Positions 56,002 to 64,000 of a DNA stretch of 64,000 nucleotides are shown piece after piece. Location of the stretch: positions 388,231 through 452,230 of the forward strand of contig NZ_KI669455.1 of the NCBI RefSeq assembly GCF_000507845.1, given 5' to 3'. Below the pieces are notes generated by a model that was not told the DNA's origin, ran no database searches, and was given only the letters and a program-made list of their open reading frames with translations. A program made the translations under genes and the position numbers. This DNA comes from Helicobacter macacae MIT 99-5501 (GTDB lineage: Bacteria; Campylobacterota; Campylobacteria; Campylobacterales; Helicobacteraceae). Each line of letters starts with the position of its first letter. Position 1 is the stretch's first letter.

Positions 56002-56814
56002 ATGCAAAAAATCACACTCACCACCCTAAAATCCAAAAAAAATATCCCCCCTCATTTAGGCAAAAATCCTAGCAAGATTACTGCTATCACAGCCTATGAC
56101 GCACTTTTTGCGCGACTTTTTGATGGCATTGTAGATGTGATTTTGGTTGGCGATAGTCTAAATATGAGCTTTAATGGCAAAGAGGACACCACAAGCCTAA
56201 GCCTGCAAGATATGATATACCACACAAAAGCAGTTCTAGCCCACACAAAGCAATCTTTTGTCATAGCTGATATGCCTTTTGGTAGTTATGCAAATGAAAA
56301 ATCCGCACTAAAATCCGCACTAAAAATCATCAAACAAACAGGGGTGCAAGCCCTAAAGCTAGAAGTGCCACTAAGCAAGCTAAATATCATAAAAGCCCTT
56401 GCAAATGAGGGGATTCCCATTATGGCGCATATCGGGCTTATGCCGCAATTTGTGAAGTTTGAGGGTGGGTATAAAGTCAAAGGCAAAGACAATCATCAAA
56501 GCGCATACTTGCTAGAATCAGCACTTGCATTTGAAGAAGCAGGTGCATTTGGGCTACTTTTGGAGGGGATTATAGGTGGCGTGGCAAAAGAGATTTCTAG
56601 CAATGTAAAAATCCCAACTATCGGGATAGGCTCTGGGGTGGATTGCGATGGGCAGATTCTTGTTTGGAGCGATGCGTTTGGATTATTTGGGGATTTTAAG
56701 CCAAAATTTGTGCGCCAATACCTAAATGGCGCAGAGATTTTCAAATCCGCATTGCAAAAATATGTCGATGAAGTCAAAAGTGGCGATTTCCCAAGCGAGC
56801 AAGAAAGCTACTAA
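56002..56814 (+). CDS. panB: 3-methyl-2-oxobutanoate hydroxymethyltransferase
   Basis: 270 residues. First step of pantothenate synthesis. Signature: ITAITAYDALFARLFD, VILVGDSLNMSFNG, PIMAHIGLMPQF, IPTIGIGSGVDCDGQILVW. Active-site Asp/Glu and Lys (GGYKVKGK) are present. Normal length. Followed by ruvB after 35 nt, likely one transcript. Confidence 0.96.
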   Translation: MQKITLTTLKSKKNIPPHLGKNPSKITAITAYDALFARLFDGIVDVILVGDSLNMSFNGKEDTTSLSLQDMIYHTKAVLAHTKQSFVIADMPFGSYANEKSALKSALKIIKQTGVQALKLEVPLSKLNIIKALANEGIPIMAHIGLMPQFVKFEGGYKVKGKDNHQSAYLLESALAFEEAGAFGLLLEGIIGGVAKEISSNVKIPTIGIGSGVDCDGQILVWSDAFGLFGDFKPKFVRQYLNGAEIFKSALQKYVDEVKSGDFPSEQESY

Positions 56815-56849
56815 ATCCACCAAAATATCAAAATCTAAAGTAAAACAAA

Positions 56850-58004
56850 ATGGCAAAAATCACACTTGATTTGCAAAGTCTAGATTCTAGCTCAAAGTCT
56901 AGCTCAAAAACTAGCCAAAAATCTAGCTCAAAATCCACCCCCGCGAAATCTACAAACAAAAATCAAATTCCCACAGATGAAAGGGAAGTATCTATTGAGA
57001 GAATTAGCTTTGATGAAAACATAGAAACTTCGCTTCGCCCTAGCGTGTGGGAAGACTACATAGGGCAAACCCAAATCAAAAAAAACCTAAAAATCGCTAT
57101 TTTGGGCGCACAAAAACGCTCCGAGCCTTTGATGCATACTCTGCTTTTTGGTCCCCCAGGTCTTGGCAAAACAACCCTTAGCCACATAATCGCCACACAA
57201 ATGGGTGCAAATATCAAAGTAACTGCCGCGCCGATGATAGAGAAAGGCGGGGATTTGGCTGCGATTTTGACAAACATTGGCGAGGGGGATATTTTGTTTA
57301 TTGATGAGATTCATAGGCTTTCTCCAGCTATTGAGGAGCTACTATATCCTGCTATGGAGGATTTTCGGCTAGATATTATCACAGGTAGCGGTCCAGCAGC
57401 GCAAACCATAAAAATTGATTTGCCACCATTTATGCTTATCGGTGCGACTACTCGGGCGGGAATGTTATCTAGCCCTTTGCGTGATAGGTTTGGTATGGAT
57501 TTTAGATTGCAGTTTTATGACAACTCCGAGCTAAGCCTAATCATTGACAAAGCCGCACACAAGCTAAAAAGAGAAATCAAAAAAGACGCAAGTTTAGAAA
57601 TCGCAAAAAGAGCGCGTGGCACACCTAGAATCGCCCTAAGGCTACTAAAGCGCGTGCGGGATTTCTCCGATGTCGCAGGAGAGGAAGTCATATCCCTAGA
57701 CACCACAAAGCACGCCCTAAGCGAGCTTGGCGTAAATGAGCTAGGCTTTGATGAGCTTGATTTGCGCTATTTGGAGGCTTTGGCTAGGGCAAAATCCCCT
57801 ATGGGGCTAAACACTATCGCAGCAATCATTAGCGAAGATGAAGGAACGATAGAGGATTTAATCGAGCCATACTTGCTTGCAAATGGATTTTTGGAGCGCA
57901 CCGCTAGAGGCAGGGTAGCAAGCATAAAGACTTATGAGCTATTGCGACTTAGTCCACCCAAATGGAATCTAGCTCATTTACAAAACGAGCCAAAATTGTT
58001 TTAG
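56850..58004 (+). CDS. ruvB: Holliday junction branch-migration helicase RuvB
   Basis: 384 residues; typical RuvB is about 335-340. The extra N-terminal roughly 45 residues are a Ser/Lys repeat ([18 protein letters not shown]), encoded by repeated CTAGCTCAAAA words. The core begins [19 protein letters not shown]: Walker [16 protein letters not shown], Walker [11 protein letters not shown], sensor [19 protein letters not shown]-terminal winged helix ending LSPPKW. Drives branch migration with RuvA. No ribosome-binding site is strong at ATG 56850. Confidence 0.96.
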   Translation: MAKITLDLQSLDSSSKSSSKTSQKSSSKSTPAKSTNKNQIPTDEREVSIERISFDENIETSLRPSVWEDYIGQTQIKKNLKIAILGAQKRSEPLMHTLLFGPPGLGKTTLSHIIATQMGANIKVTAAPMIEKGGDLAAILTNIGEGDILFIDEIHRLSPAIEELLYPAMEDFRLDIITGSGPAAQTIKIDLPPFMLIGATTRAGMLSSPLRDRFGMDFRLQFYDNSELSLIIDKAAHKLKREIKKDASLEIAKRARGTPRIALRLLKRVRDFSDVAGEEVISLDTTKHALSELGVNELGFDELDLRYLEALARAKSPMGLNTIAAIISEDEGTIEDLIEPYLLANGFLERTARGRVASIKTYELLRLSPPKWNLAHLQNEPKLF

Positions 58005-58025
58005 TTTATTTTAAGGAGAATCTAA

Positions 58026-58823
58026 ATGTCAAGTAACTCAAATAACAAGCCCTATCCGCATATCTGCAAGGCTTTTGGTGTGTATGAGACAAATTGCTAC
58101 ATTGTCCAAACTCCTCGTGGCGAGCTAGTCATAGACCCCGGGATTGGCTCAAGTGAGTGGGTGCTAGCAAATGTAAAAAATCCGCTTGCTATTCTCATCA
58201 CTCACGGGCACTTTGACCATATTTTTGACACAGCAAAACTCCACGAAAATCTAAAATCTACGCCCATTTATTGCCCTAGCGAAGATGCCTTTATGATGAA
58301 AAGTGATTGCTTTGATACAGGGCTTACTCCTTGCTCTCCAAGTGTGGAAGTGCCTTGCAATAGGGGACGAGAGGATTTTAGCATTGATGGGGTTTGCTTC
58401 TCATACTTGCATTTCCCCGGACATACCCCAGGGTGTAGTATCGTATGTGTTTGGGGAGATAGCACTAAAAGCGGGCTATCAAATCAAGCGCAAAAATCCA
58501 CGCAAGATAACGCACAAGATAACGCGCAAAATCAAACCCCCACCACTTGTCCCAAAAGCAAAAATGCAAGAATTTATAGCGGGGATTTTGTATTTCATCG
58601 CAGTATCGGGCGATATGATTTCCCATACTCAAACCAAAGCGATATGGCACAATCACTAAAGCGATTTAGGGATTTGGATTTTGCGCTTGATTTGGGGCTT
58701 ACGCTAGATGAGGACGAGCTAGAGGAAGTAGGGCAGATAGAGATTTTCCCCGGACACGGAGAATCTAGCATTTTAGCCTATGAGCAGCGCAATGTAAATC
58801 TATGGCTAGAGCGAATGAGCTAA
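58026..58823 (+). CDS. Metallo-beta-lactamase-fold hydrolase (glyoxalase II-like)
   Basis: 265 residues. MBL metal motifs: ITHGHFDHIFD (HxHxDH), FPGHTPGCS, SGDFVFHRSIGRYD, and final FPGHGESS. Small-molecule thioester or similar hydrolase in the cytoplasm; exact substrate unknown. An Asn/Gln-rich insertion (KSTQDNAQDNAQNQTPTT) lies before the fourth motif. AAGGAG precedes the ATG. 21 nt after ruvB. Confidence 0.88.
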   Translation: MSSNSNNKPYPHICKAFGVYETNCYIVQTPRGELVIDPGIGSSEWVLANVKNPLAILITHGHFDHIFDTAKLHENLKSTPIYCPSEDAFMMKSDCFDTGLTPCSPSVEVPCNRGREDFSIDGVCFSYLHFPGHTPGCSIVCVWGDSTKSGLSNQAQKSTQDNAQDNAQNQTPTTCPKSKNARIYSGDFVFHRSIGRYDFPYSNQSDMAQSLKRFRDLDFALDLGLTLDEDELEEVGQIEIFPGHGESSILAYEQRNVNLWLERMS

Positions 58824-58940
58824 CTAGCCAATAAAAAGTCAAAGAAAATTATTTACAAATTTTTATCACGCAAAATCTTGGCATTATTATTGTATTATGT
58901 TGATTTTTCGTAATATTTTCATAAGAGGAAGGATAATTTA

Positions 58941-60308
58941 ATGAGTGGATTTTCTAAAATCGGTTTTATCTTAGCCACACTTGGTAGCTCTATCGGGCTT
59001 GGGCATATTTGGCGATTTCCATATATGGCAGGGACAAACGGCGGTGGTGCGTTTGTGCTACTTTTTTTGGCACTCACACTTCTTGCTGGGATTGCTATGC
59101 TTGTAGGAGAAATGCTAATTGGCAACTACACGCAAAAAAACACCGCCGATGCGTTCAAAGAGCTAGATTCTACCAAGCACAAAGTATGGAAATGGGGCGG
59201 GCTAGTGCTGATAGGCGGTCCTTTTATCCTCACATTTTATATGATAGTGCTAGGTTGGGTGCTGTATTATCTTTTTAGCACAAGTATGGATTTGCCAAGC
59301 AATGCAAGCGAAGCTGATTGGGTATTTGGCTCGCTTTTGAGTGTAAATATTTGGGCACAGATTTTAGGCTTTAGCGCGGTGGCGTTTATCACGGCATTGG
59401 TAGTATCTTTTGGGATAAAAGAGGGAATCGAGCGACTAAATGTCGTGCTTATGCCACTGCTTTTTCTTATCTTTATCGGGCTTTTGGTGTATGCGAGCTT
59501 TCAGCCTAGCTTTATGCGAGCGGTGCATTTTTTGTTTGACTTCAAATACTATGACATTAGCGCAGATGTGGTAATCGCAGCGATGGGGCAAATGTGCTTC
59601 TCACTTAGTCTTGGTGTGGGGATTATCATTAGCTATTCTGCTAGCACCAAGCCCAATGCCAATCTGCTAGAATCTGCCTTGTATGTATGTCTATGTGGGA
59701 TTGCTATTTCACTCATCGCAGGGCTTATGATTTTTACATTTGTCTTTGAGCACGGGGTAGAAATCACTCAAGGCGCGGGACTTGTATTCAAAGCACTCCC
59801 CATAGTGTTTAGCAAAATGGGAATGGTAGGTGTGATAATCTCTGTGCTATTTTTTCTAGGGCTAGCATTTGCAGGGATTACTTCTACCATATCTTTGCTA
59901 GAGCCAAGTGTGATGTTTTTTGTCCAAAAGTATGGATTCTCGCGTGCCAAAATCACTTGGGCGATTATGGCTGTTATTTATCTAGTGGGCTTGGTGCTTA
60001 TTTTTTCTTTGCACAAAGATTATGCAGATATGCTAGCAGTGTGGGGCAAGGGGCTTTTTGAGCTAGTGGATAAAGCAAGCTCTGATATTGTTATGCCACT
60101 TGGAGCGTTGCTAAGTGTGATATTTGTAGGGTGGTTTATCGGCAAAGAAAAAGTGAGAAAAATGACAAGCGGATTTTTATCTGCTAGGGCATTTAGCGTG
60201 TGGTTTTTTATCATTCGCTATGCCGCGCCATTGGTTGTGATACTAGCGTGGGGTGGGGAGCTAGCGACAAAGACATTATTTTCACTTCTTAGATTTTTTG
60301 GCTTTTAG
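58941..60308 (+). CDS. Sodium- and neurotransmitter-symporter (SNF) family transporter
   Basis: 455 residues, about 11-12 TM helices. N-terminal signature SKIGFILATLGSSIGLGHIW followed by RFPYMAGTNGGGAFVLLFL, which forms the Na+ and substrate site in LeuT-type symporters. Later SLGVGIIISYSASTK and FLGLAFAGITSTISLLEPS. Imports amino acids with Na+; substrate unknown. GGAAGG lies upstream of the ATG. Monocistronic. Confidence 0.92.
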   Translation: MSGFSKIGFILATLGSSIGLGHIWRFPYMAGTNGGGAFVLLFLALTLLAGIAMLVGEMLIGNYTQKNTADAFKELDSTKHKVWKWGGLVLIGGPFILTFYMIVLGWVLYYLFSTSMDLPSNASEADWVFGSLLSVNIWAQILGFSAVAFITALVVSFGIKEGIERLNVVLMPLLFLIFIGLLVYASFQPSFMRAVHFLFDFKYYDISADVVIAAMGQMCFSLSLGVGIIISYSASTKPNANLLESALYVCLCGIAISLIAGLMIFTFVFEHGVEITQGAGLVFKALPIVFSKMGMVGVIISVLFFLGLAFAGITSTISLLEPSVMFFVQKYGFSRAKITWAIMAVIYLVGLVLIFSLHKDYADMLAVWGKGLFELVDKASSDIVMPLGALLSVIFVGWFIGKEKVRKMTSGFLSARAFSVWFFIIRYAAPLVVILAWGGELATKTLFSLLRFFGF

Positions 60309-60364
60309 ATTTTTGGTGCAAAGCAAGATTTACATTTTTAGACAAGGGCACAAAAGGATATAAA

Positions 60365-61408
60365 ATGACTGATTCTAAAATATTTCATTTAGGGTTTTTG
60401 CGATTTGTTTTTGCAAGCGTTGTTTGCATAAATGTTCTTGGCATAAATGCGATAAATGCTAGTCAAACTAATCCAAGTGAAAATCTAGCAAAGACAGCAG
60501 AAAAAATCGCAGATATGTTTTATGCCTTAAATGGCGAGCCAAACAACCCGCACAAAAAAATCAACCACACCAAAGGATTTTGCGCTAGTGGGGAGTTTAT
60601 CCCCAATCAAAAAGTGGCAAAAGATTTTGCTATCCCGTTTTTGCACTCCTCAAAAATCCAAGTAAAAGCTAGATTTTCACTTGGTGGTGGTGAGCAAAGT
60701 GATAAATCAAAATCCCGCGCAATGGCTCTAAAAATGCAAAGTGAAAATAGCGATTTTTGGGAAATCGCTATGACAAATTCGCGTGTAAATTTTGCCAAAA
60801 ATGCAGATGAGTTTATGCAGTTTTTGGGCATAAATTTGGAGCAAAAGCAAGGAAAAATCACTCCACAAGAAGCAGCCAAAAAGCGTGAGAGTGTAAGCTC
60901 TTTTGTAAATTTCGCACGCGAGATAGGACATCTTGGGGTAAGCCCTAGCTTTGCAGATAGTGCCTATCATAGCGTGCATACATTTTTTTTCACAAAATCT
61001 AACGATGAGCTAGTGCCTGCTAGATTTAGCTTTGTCCCCAAAAATGGTGTAAAAAATCTAAACCCAAAAGAGCTAGAAAATCTAAATGATGATTTTTTGG
61101 AATCTAGCTTCAAAAAGCAGCTAAAAAGTGGTGCGATAAAGTTTGCCCTAGTGCTTGAAGTAGCAAAGCAAGAGGATAGCCTAGAGGATACCACAAGTGT
61201 GTGGGCACACATAGATAGCAATGGAGAGAAAACTATCAGAGAGCATATCACTTTAGGTGAGCTAAGACTTGATTCTTTTAGCGGATATGAGTGCAATGAA
61301 GAAGTGTTTATGCCATCTATCTTGCCAAGTGGTGTGCAGCCACCAAAAGATGAGATTTTTGATGTGCGAAGTATGGTATATGCCATAACTTTTGGCAGGA
61401 GACAATGA
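60365..61408 (+). CDS. Secreted catalase-like protein
   Basis: 347 residues. Signal peptide core FLRFVFASVVCINVLGINA, cleavage near residue 33 (NAS). Catalase-related peroxidase pattern: HTKGFCASGEFIPNQKVA, KVQ-like KIQVKARFSLGGG, RAMALKMQSENSDFWEIAMT, FMQFLGI, then a C-terminal part typical of the short periplasmic members. Heme ligand Tyr region is not obvious. Similar to the H. pylori catalase-like HP0485. Would act on peroxides in the periplasm. AAAAGGA precedes the ATG. Confidence 0.85.
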   Translation: MTDSKIFHLGFLRFVFASVVCINVLGINAINASQTNPSENLAKTAEKIADMFYALNGEPNNPHKKINHTKGFCASGEFIPNQKVAKDFAIPFLHSSKIQVKARFSLGGGEQSDKSKSRAMALKMQSENSDFWEIAMTNSRVNFAKNADEFMQFLGINLEQKQGKITPQEAAKKRESVSSFVNFAREIGHLGVSPSFADSAYHSVHTFFFTKSNDELVPARFSFVPKNGVKNLNPKELENLNDDFLESSFKKQLKSGAIKFALVLEVAKQEDSLEDTTSVWAHIDSNGEKTIREHITLGELRLDSFSGYECNEEVFMPSILPSGVQPPKDEIFDVRSMVYAITFGRRQ

Positions 61409-61591
61409 AGCACAAAGGGTTAGATTCTAGCAAAATTAAAGGGGAAATTAAGAGAAAACTTATTAAAATGCCCTTTCTTTTGTCAGCACTTTTTGCACCC
61501 TAAAGTTATTTATGATTTTGGCTGTTTTTAGCATTTTTCACCTCAATATATTAAGCAAAACCACATTACAAAACCACAATAAGGAGTTTGC

Positions 61592-62221
61592 GTGTCTTTG
61601 GAATACTTTCTTACCCCACCTCAAGCCACACCCAAAATCACAGATTTACGACAAGGCGAGTGCAAAGATTCTCGCTTCATTAAGCCGTTGCGATTGCACT
61701 ATAAGCAAGACGGCGAGGACAAAGATTGGGATATTATCCACTCTCACGATAGCGTATCGATAATGCTATATGAGCGTGATTTGGAAGCGTTTGTGATTGT
61801 CAAGCAGTTTCGCCCTGCGGTGTATATGCGCAATCACAATGGCTATATTTACGAGCTTTGTGCGGGGCTTGTGGATAAGCCAAAAAAGAGCTTAGAAGAA
61901 ATCGCCATAGAAGAAGTCTTTGAAGAATGCGGGTATGAAATCCCTGTAAGTCGCTTGCAGTTTGTCAATAGCTTTTACAACTCTGTGGGAATCAGTGGCG
62001 CAAGGCAGACAATATACCTAGCAGAAGTCAGCAAGGAGGATAAGCACGCGCTAGGTGGTGGCATAGATGGCGAAAAAATCGAAGTGCTATACCTAAAAGC
62101 AAGCAAGGCATTGGACTTCGTGCGTGATGAGGACTACCACAAAACACCCTCTCTAGCCTTTGCTATCAACTACTTTTTTTATCAGTATCGCCCTCAAGCA
62201 AAAGCTAGTAAAAAGCGATGA
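61592..62221 (+). CDS. Nudix hydrolase (nucleoside-diphosphate-sugar type)
   Basis: 209 residues from GTG 61592, supported by AAGGAG 7 nt upstream. Nudix box: GLVDKPKKSLEEIAIEEVFE, then ECGYEI (GX5EX7REUXEEXGU with the Arg replaced). Upstream strands FVIVKQFRPAVYMRNHNG resemble ADP-ribose/UDP-sugar pyrophosphatases. Hydrolyses a nucleotide sugar; substrate not fixed. The REUXEE Arg is changed to Ile-Glu (IAIEEV), which is worth noting. Overlaps nothing; PgbA-like gene follows after about 80 nt. Confidence 0.87.
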   Translation: MSLEYFLTPPQATPKITDLRQGECKDSRFIKPLRLHYKQDGEDKDWDIIHSHDSVSIMLYERDLEAFVIVKQFRPAVYMRNHNGYIYELCAGLVDKPKKSLEEIAIEEVFEECGYEIPVSRLQFVNSFYNSVGISGARQTIYLAEVSKEDKHALGGGIDGEKIEVLYLKASKALDFVRDEDYHKTPSLAFAINYFFYQYRPQAKASKKR

Positions 62222-62302
62222 GAATCCCAAAGCCAAAAGTAGCCAAAGCCAAAATTAGTAAAGCTAAAATCACAAAATCTATAAAAAAGGAATACTTCCA
62301 CG

Positions 62303-63229
62303 ATGAGCACGACAAAAAATCTAACAAAACAAAAACCCTACCAAGTGCGTATCCAAACTTTTGCGCTAGCTTTTGCCCTGCTACTTTTGCTATCTCTCCA
62401 GCAAGCGCACAGCGAGCAAAATCAACTAAAGAATCTTTACAAACTTCAGCACACCACAAAAATCGCCATTTCATCTGTCGATACAAAATCCAACACCATA
62501 GAATTTCCAGCTATGGGACGCGTAGTGGGCGAGAGTGGGTTTATATGGCATATCTATGATGAAAACTACGCAAGTATCATCGCCACCGCTACGATTATAG
62601 AGATAAAATCAAGCCAAAATGAATATAGCCCAAAAAACACCACACAAGAAAAAACCTCACAAAAAGCTAACCCACAAAAGCAAAATCCAAAAGATAACGC
62701 CAGCCAGAGCGCAAAAGCAATAGCGCGGATAAATCCTATCAGTGTCTTAGAGCAAAAATACCTCCCAAGCCCTACAAACAAGCCTGTCGCAGGCGATGAG
62801 GTGCATTTCGGGACGCTAAATAGCCTAGCCTTTATCATCGCTCCTACGCTAGAGACTTATGATTCTATCCGTGCTAGCTACCCATCTATGCAGTTTCTAA
62901 ACTCCGATTTAATGGTGGGCTATCTTTTTGACAAAAGCAAATTCGACCCCAAGCCAAAAGTGCTAAGCAATGCTTGCGCGGTGTATAGCGTGGGATTGCT
63001 TTTTTTGGTTACAAGAGATAGGCTTTCCGTGCTTGATTGTCAAAGTTTGGTAGAGCTAGATAGCGTGGCGTTTGATACAAGTGCAGTTGGGCAGACGATT
63101 GCGCCGTTTTTTTCGCGTGTGCAATACGCCTCAAGCGGCTCGCTAGATTCTGCACTCAAGCGCAAAAACTCAAAGCAGTATTTTGAATACTACGATGGGC
63201 TACTAAAAGAGGGCAAAAACTTCAAGTAG
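62303..63229 (+). CDS. PgbA/PgbB-type (plasminogen-binding N-terminal domain) protein
   Basis: 308 residues. Signal peptide core TFALAFALLLLLSLQQAHS. The domain order matches the N-terminal part of H. pylori plasminogen-binding proteins: GESGFIWHIYDENYASIIAT, then VLEQKYLPSP, GDEVHFGTLNSLAFIIAPTL and YSVGLLFLVTRDRLSVLDCQ. A Lys/Gln/Asn-rich insertion (QEKTSQKANPQKQNPKDN) interrupts the first half. The Lys-rich C-terminal region typical of PgbA/B is absent, so plasminogen binding is not assured. AAAAAGGA precedes the ATG. Confidence 0.78.
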   Translation: MSTTKNLTKQKPYQVRIQTFALAFALLLLLSLQQAHSEQNQLKNLYKLQHTTKIAISSVDTKSNTIEFPAMGRVVGESGFIWHIYDENYASIIATATIIEIKSSQNEYSPKNTTQEKTSQKANPQKQNPKDNASQSAKAIARINPISVLEQKYLPSPTNKPVAGDEVHFGTLNSLAFIIAPTLETYDSIRASYPSMQFLNSDLMVGYLFDKSKFDPKPKVLSNACAVYSVGLLFLVTRDRLSVLDCQSLVELDSVAFDTSAVGQTIAPFFSRVQYASSGSLDSALKRKNSKQYFEYYDGLLKEGKNFK

Positions 63230-63353
63230 CCCAAGTAGTAGCGCAACTCCACACAAAGCCACCTCATACAAGTCATTTTGCAAGCAAGCCACCTCACAAA
63301 TGCCACCTTGCAAAATTTCCAAAACCACAAACCCCCACCAATAAATCCAAGCA

Positions 63354-64000
63354 ATGAATCCAAGCACAACTCTTTTTGCTAGTAGCGATGGCTCTCTTAG
63401 TGCGTTTAATGAAGAGTTTGGCGAGTGCTACTCCTCGCTTAGTGAGGGTGCGCTAAGCGAAAAGCTCACCAAGCATATTGCCCCTGCGTTTGAGTATCTG
63501 CGCTCACAAATGCAAAGCGATGATTTTAAAGCCAAAATCCCCCTTAGCACAAAAAGCGATATTTGGATTTTGGATATTTGCTTTGGGCTAGGGTATAATG
63601 CCTTTTTGAGCGCGAGCGCATTTGAGTATTTACTAGGACAATCAAACACCAAGCCAAAACCAGCTAGCGCAAAACTTCATATCATTTCGCTAGAAAAAGA
63701 TAGGGCTACTTTGGATTTGGCAGGGCAGATTTGGCACTTAGATGATAAGAAGTGGCAAAGCCTAGCTAGCGGGCAAAGCACTAGCCTAAACCAAAGCACT
63801 AGCCTAACTATCATTTGGGGCGATGCAAGCAGTGTGCTAAAAAATCTTGCACAAGTTTTTGAAAAAGATTTCACAAAAGATTTGTCAAAAAAATCAAAAA
63901 ACCAAAAATATCTTGCAGATTTTGAGAGAGATTTTGCGCAGGGTTTTGGGGGGGATTTTGCAGAATATTTTGCCAGAGATTTTGCAGGCTTTGATATTAT
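63354..64000 (+). CDS. MnmC-like tRNA methyltransferase, cut by the window end
   Basis: 215 residues visible from ATG 63354; no stop before the edge. SAM-binding motif WILDICFGLGYNAFLSAS near 80, then IISLEKDRATLDLAGQIW and IIWGDASSVLKNL. This is the DUF752/MnmD type that methylates the wobble uridine of tRNA. A Ser/Gln/Thr-rich repeat (SGQSTSLNQSTSLT) and a Phe/Asp-rich repeat (DFAQGFGGDFAEYFARDF) are unusual. No clear ribosome-binding site. Enzyme class fairly sure. Confidence 0.75.
   Translation, partial: MNPSTTLFASSDGSLSAFNEEFGECYSSLSEGALSEKLTKHIAPAFEYLRSQMQSDDFKAKIPLSTKSDIWILDICFGLGYNAFLSASAFEYLLGQSNTKPKPASAKLHIISLEKDRATLDLAGQIWHLDDKKWQSLASGQSTSLNQSTSLTIIWGDASSVLKNLAQVFEKDFTKDLSKKSKNQKYLADFERDFAQGFGGDFAEYFARDFAGFDI

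Overview
The window looks like chromosomal DNA of a Helicobacter, most likely an enterohepatic (non-pylori) species. This is inferred from gene content: ispDF next to an HP1021-type atypical response regulator, a pseB flagellin-glycosylation gene, flgB-flgC-fliE behind a textbook sigma-54 promoter, an Hcp-like Sel1 repeat protein, NikR, a PgbA/B-type protein, a catalase-like protein, a DUF1104-type protein and several small outer-membrane barrels ending in Phe. The DNA is AT-rich, with long G/C, A/T and CT simple-sequence tracts typical of slipped-strand phase variation in this genus.

Layout. 1-640: palindromic repeats. 0.6-12.7 kb (mostly minus strand): chemoreceptor, HP1021-like regulator, ispDF, pseB (plus strand), small envelope proteins, an EamA transporter, a two-component pair and a DUF1104-type periplasmic protein. 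13.1-15.3 kb: Sel1-repeat protein, a large compound repeat island and a secreted coiled-coil protein. 15.8-22.5 kb: a minus-strand accessory locus of a nucleotidyltransferase-kinase, two radical SAM proteins, a HAD phosphatase and a glycosyltransferase-like protein. Dispersed palindromic repeats lie at the gene boundaries, and 14-15 nt G/C tracts lie inside three of the genes. 22.8-29.0 kb: lipoprotein, rho, murI-nikR-nadD, rsfS and a PHP phosphatase. 29.4-36.3 kb: accessory cluster of a tandem AAA+ ATPase, a DUF285 repeat protein, a metallophosphoesterase, a frameshifted PD-(D/E)XK nuclease and a WYL regulator. 36.4-43.4 kb: a dapC-murC-type fusion, tRNA Gly-Leu-Cys-Ser, pyrH and a NIT-domain chemoreceptor. 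43.6-55.8 kb: a CT-repeat phase-variable outer-membrane protein, flgBC-fliE, a penicillin-binding protein, a Dsb-like oxidoreductase, a lipoprotein, a CcdA-like protein, a dihydroorotase-like pseudoenzyme and three tandem outer-membrane proteins. 56-64 kb: panB, ruvB, an MBL hydrolase, an SNF-family transporter, a catalase-like protein, a Nudix hydrolase, a PgbA/B-like protein and a truncated MnmC-like methyltransferase.

The strongest candidate for something undescribed is the 15.8-22.5 kb locus. In each of the two radical SAM genes the tract lies upstream of the last Cys-rich segment, and in the sequenced phase that segment is out of frame. In the third gene a C14 tract splits what would otherwise be one open frame joining a nucleotidyltransferase to an APH-type kinase, and that frame also carries a palindromic repeat translated as an in-frame insertion. 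All three tracts need exactly +1 nt (or -2) to restore the long product. That could be a shared OFF state, or a homopolymer undercall in the assembly. Three further genes (secreted coiled-coil protein, nuclease, outer-membrane protein) have T15-T16 tracts just 5' of a plausible -10 box, and the outer-membrane protein also has a CT repeat in its signal region.
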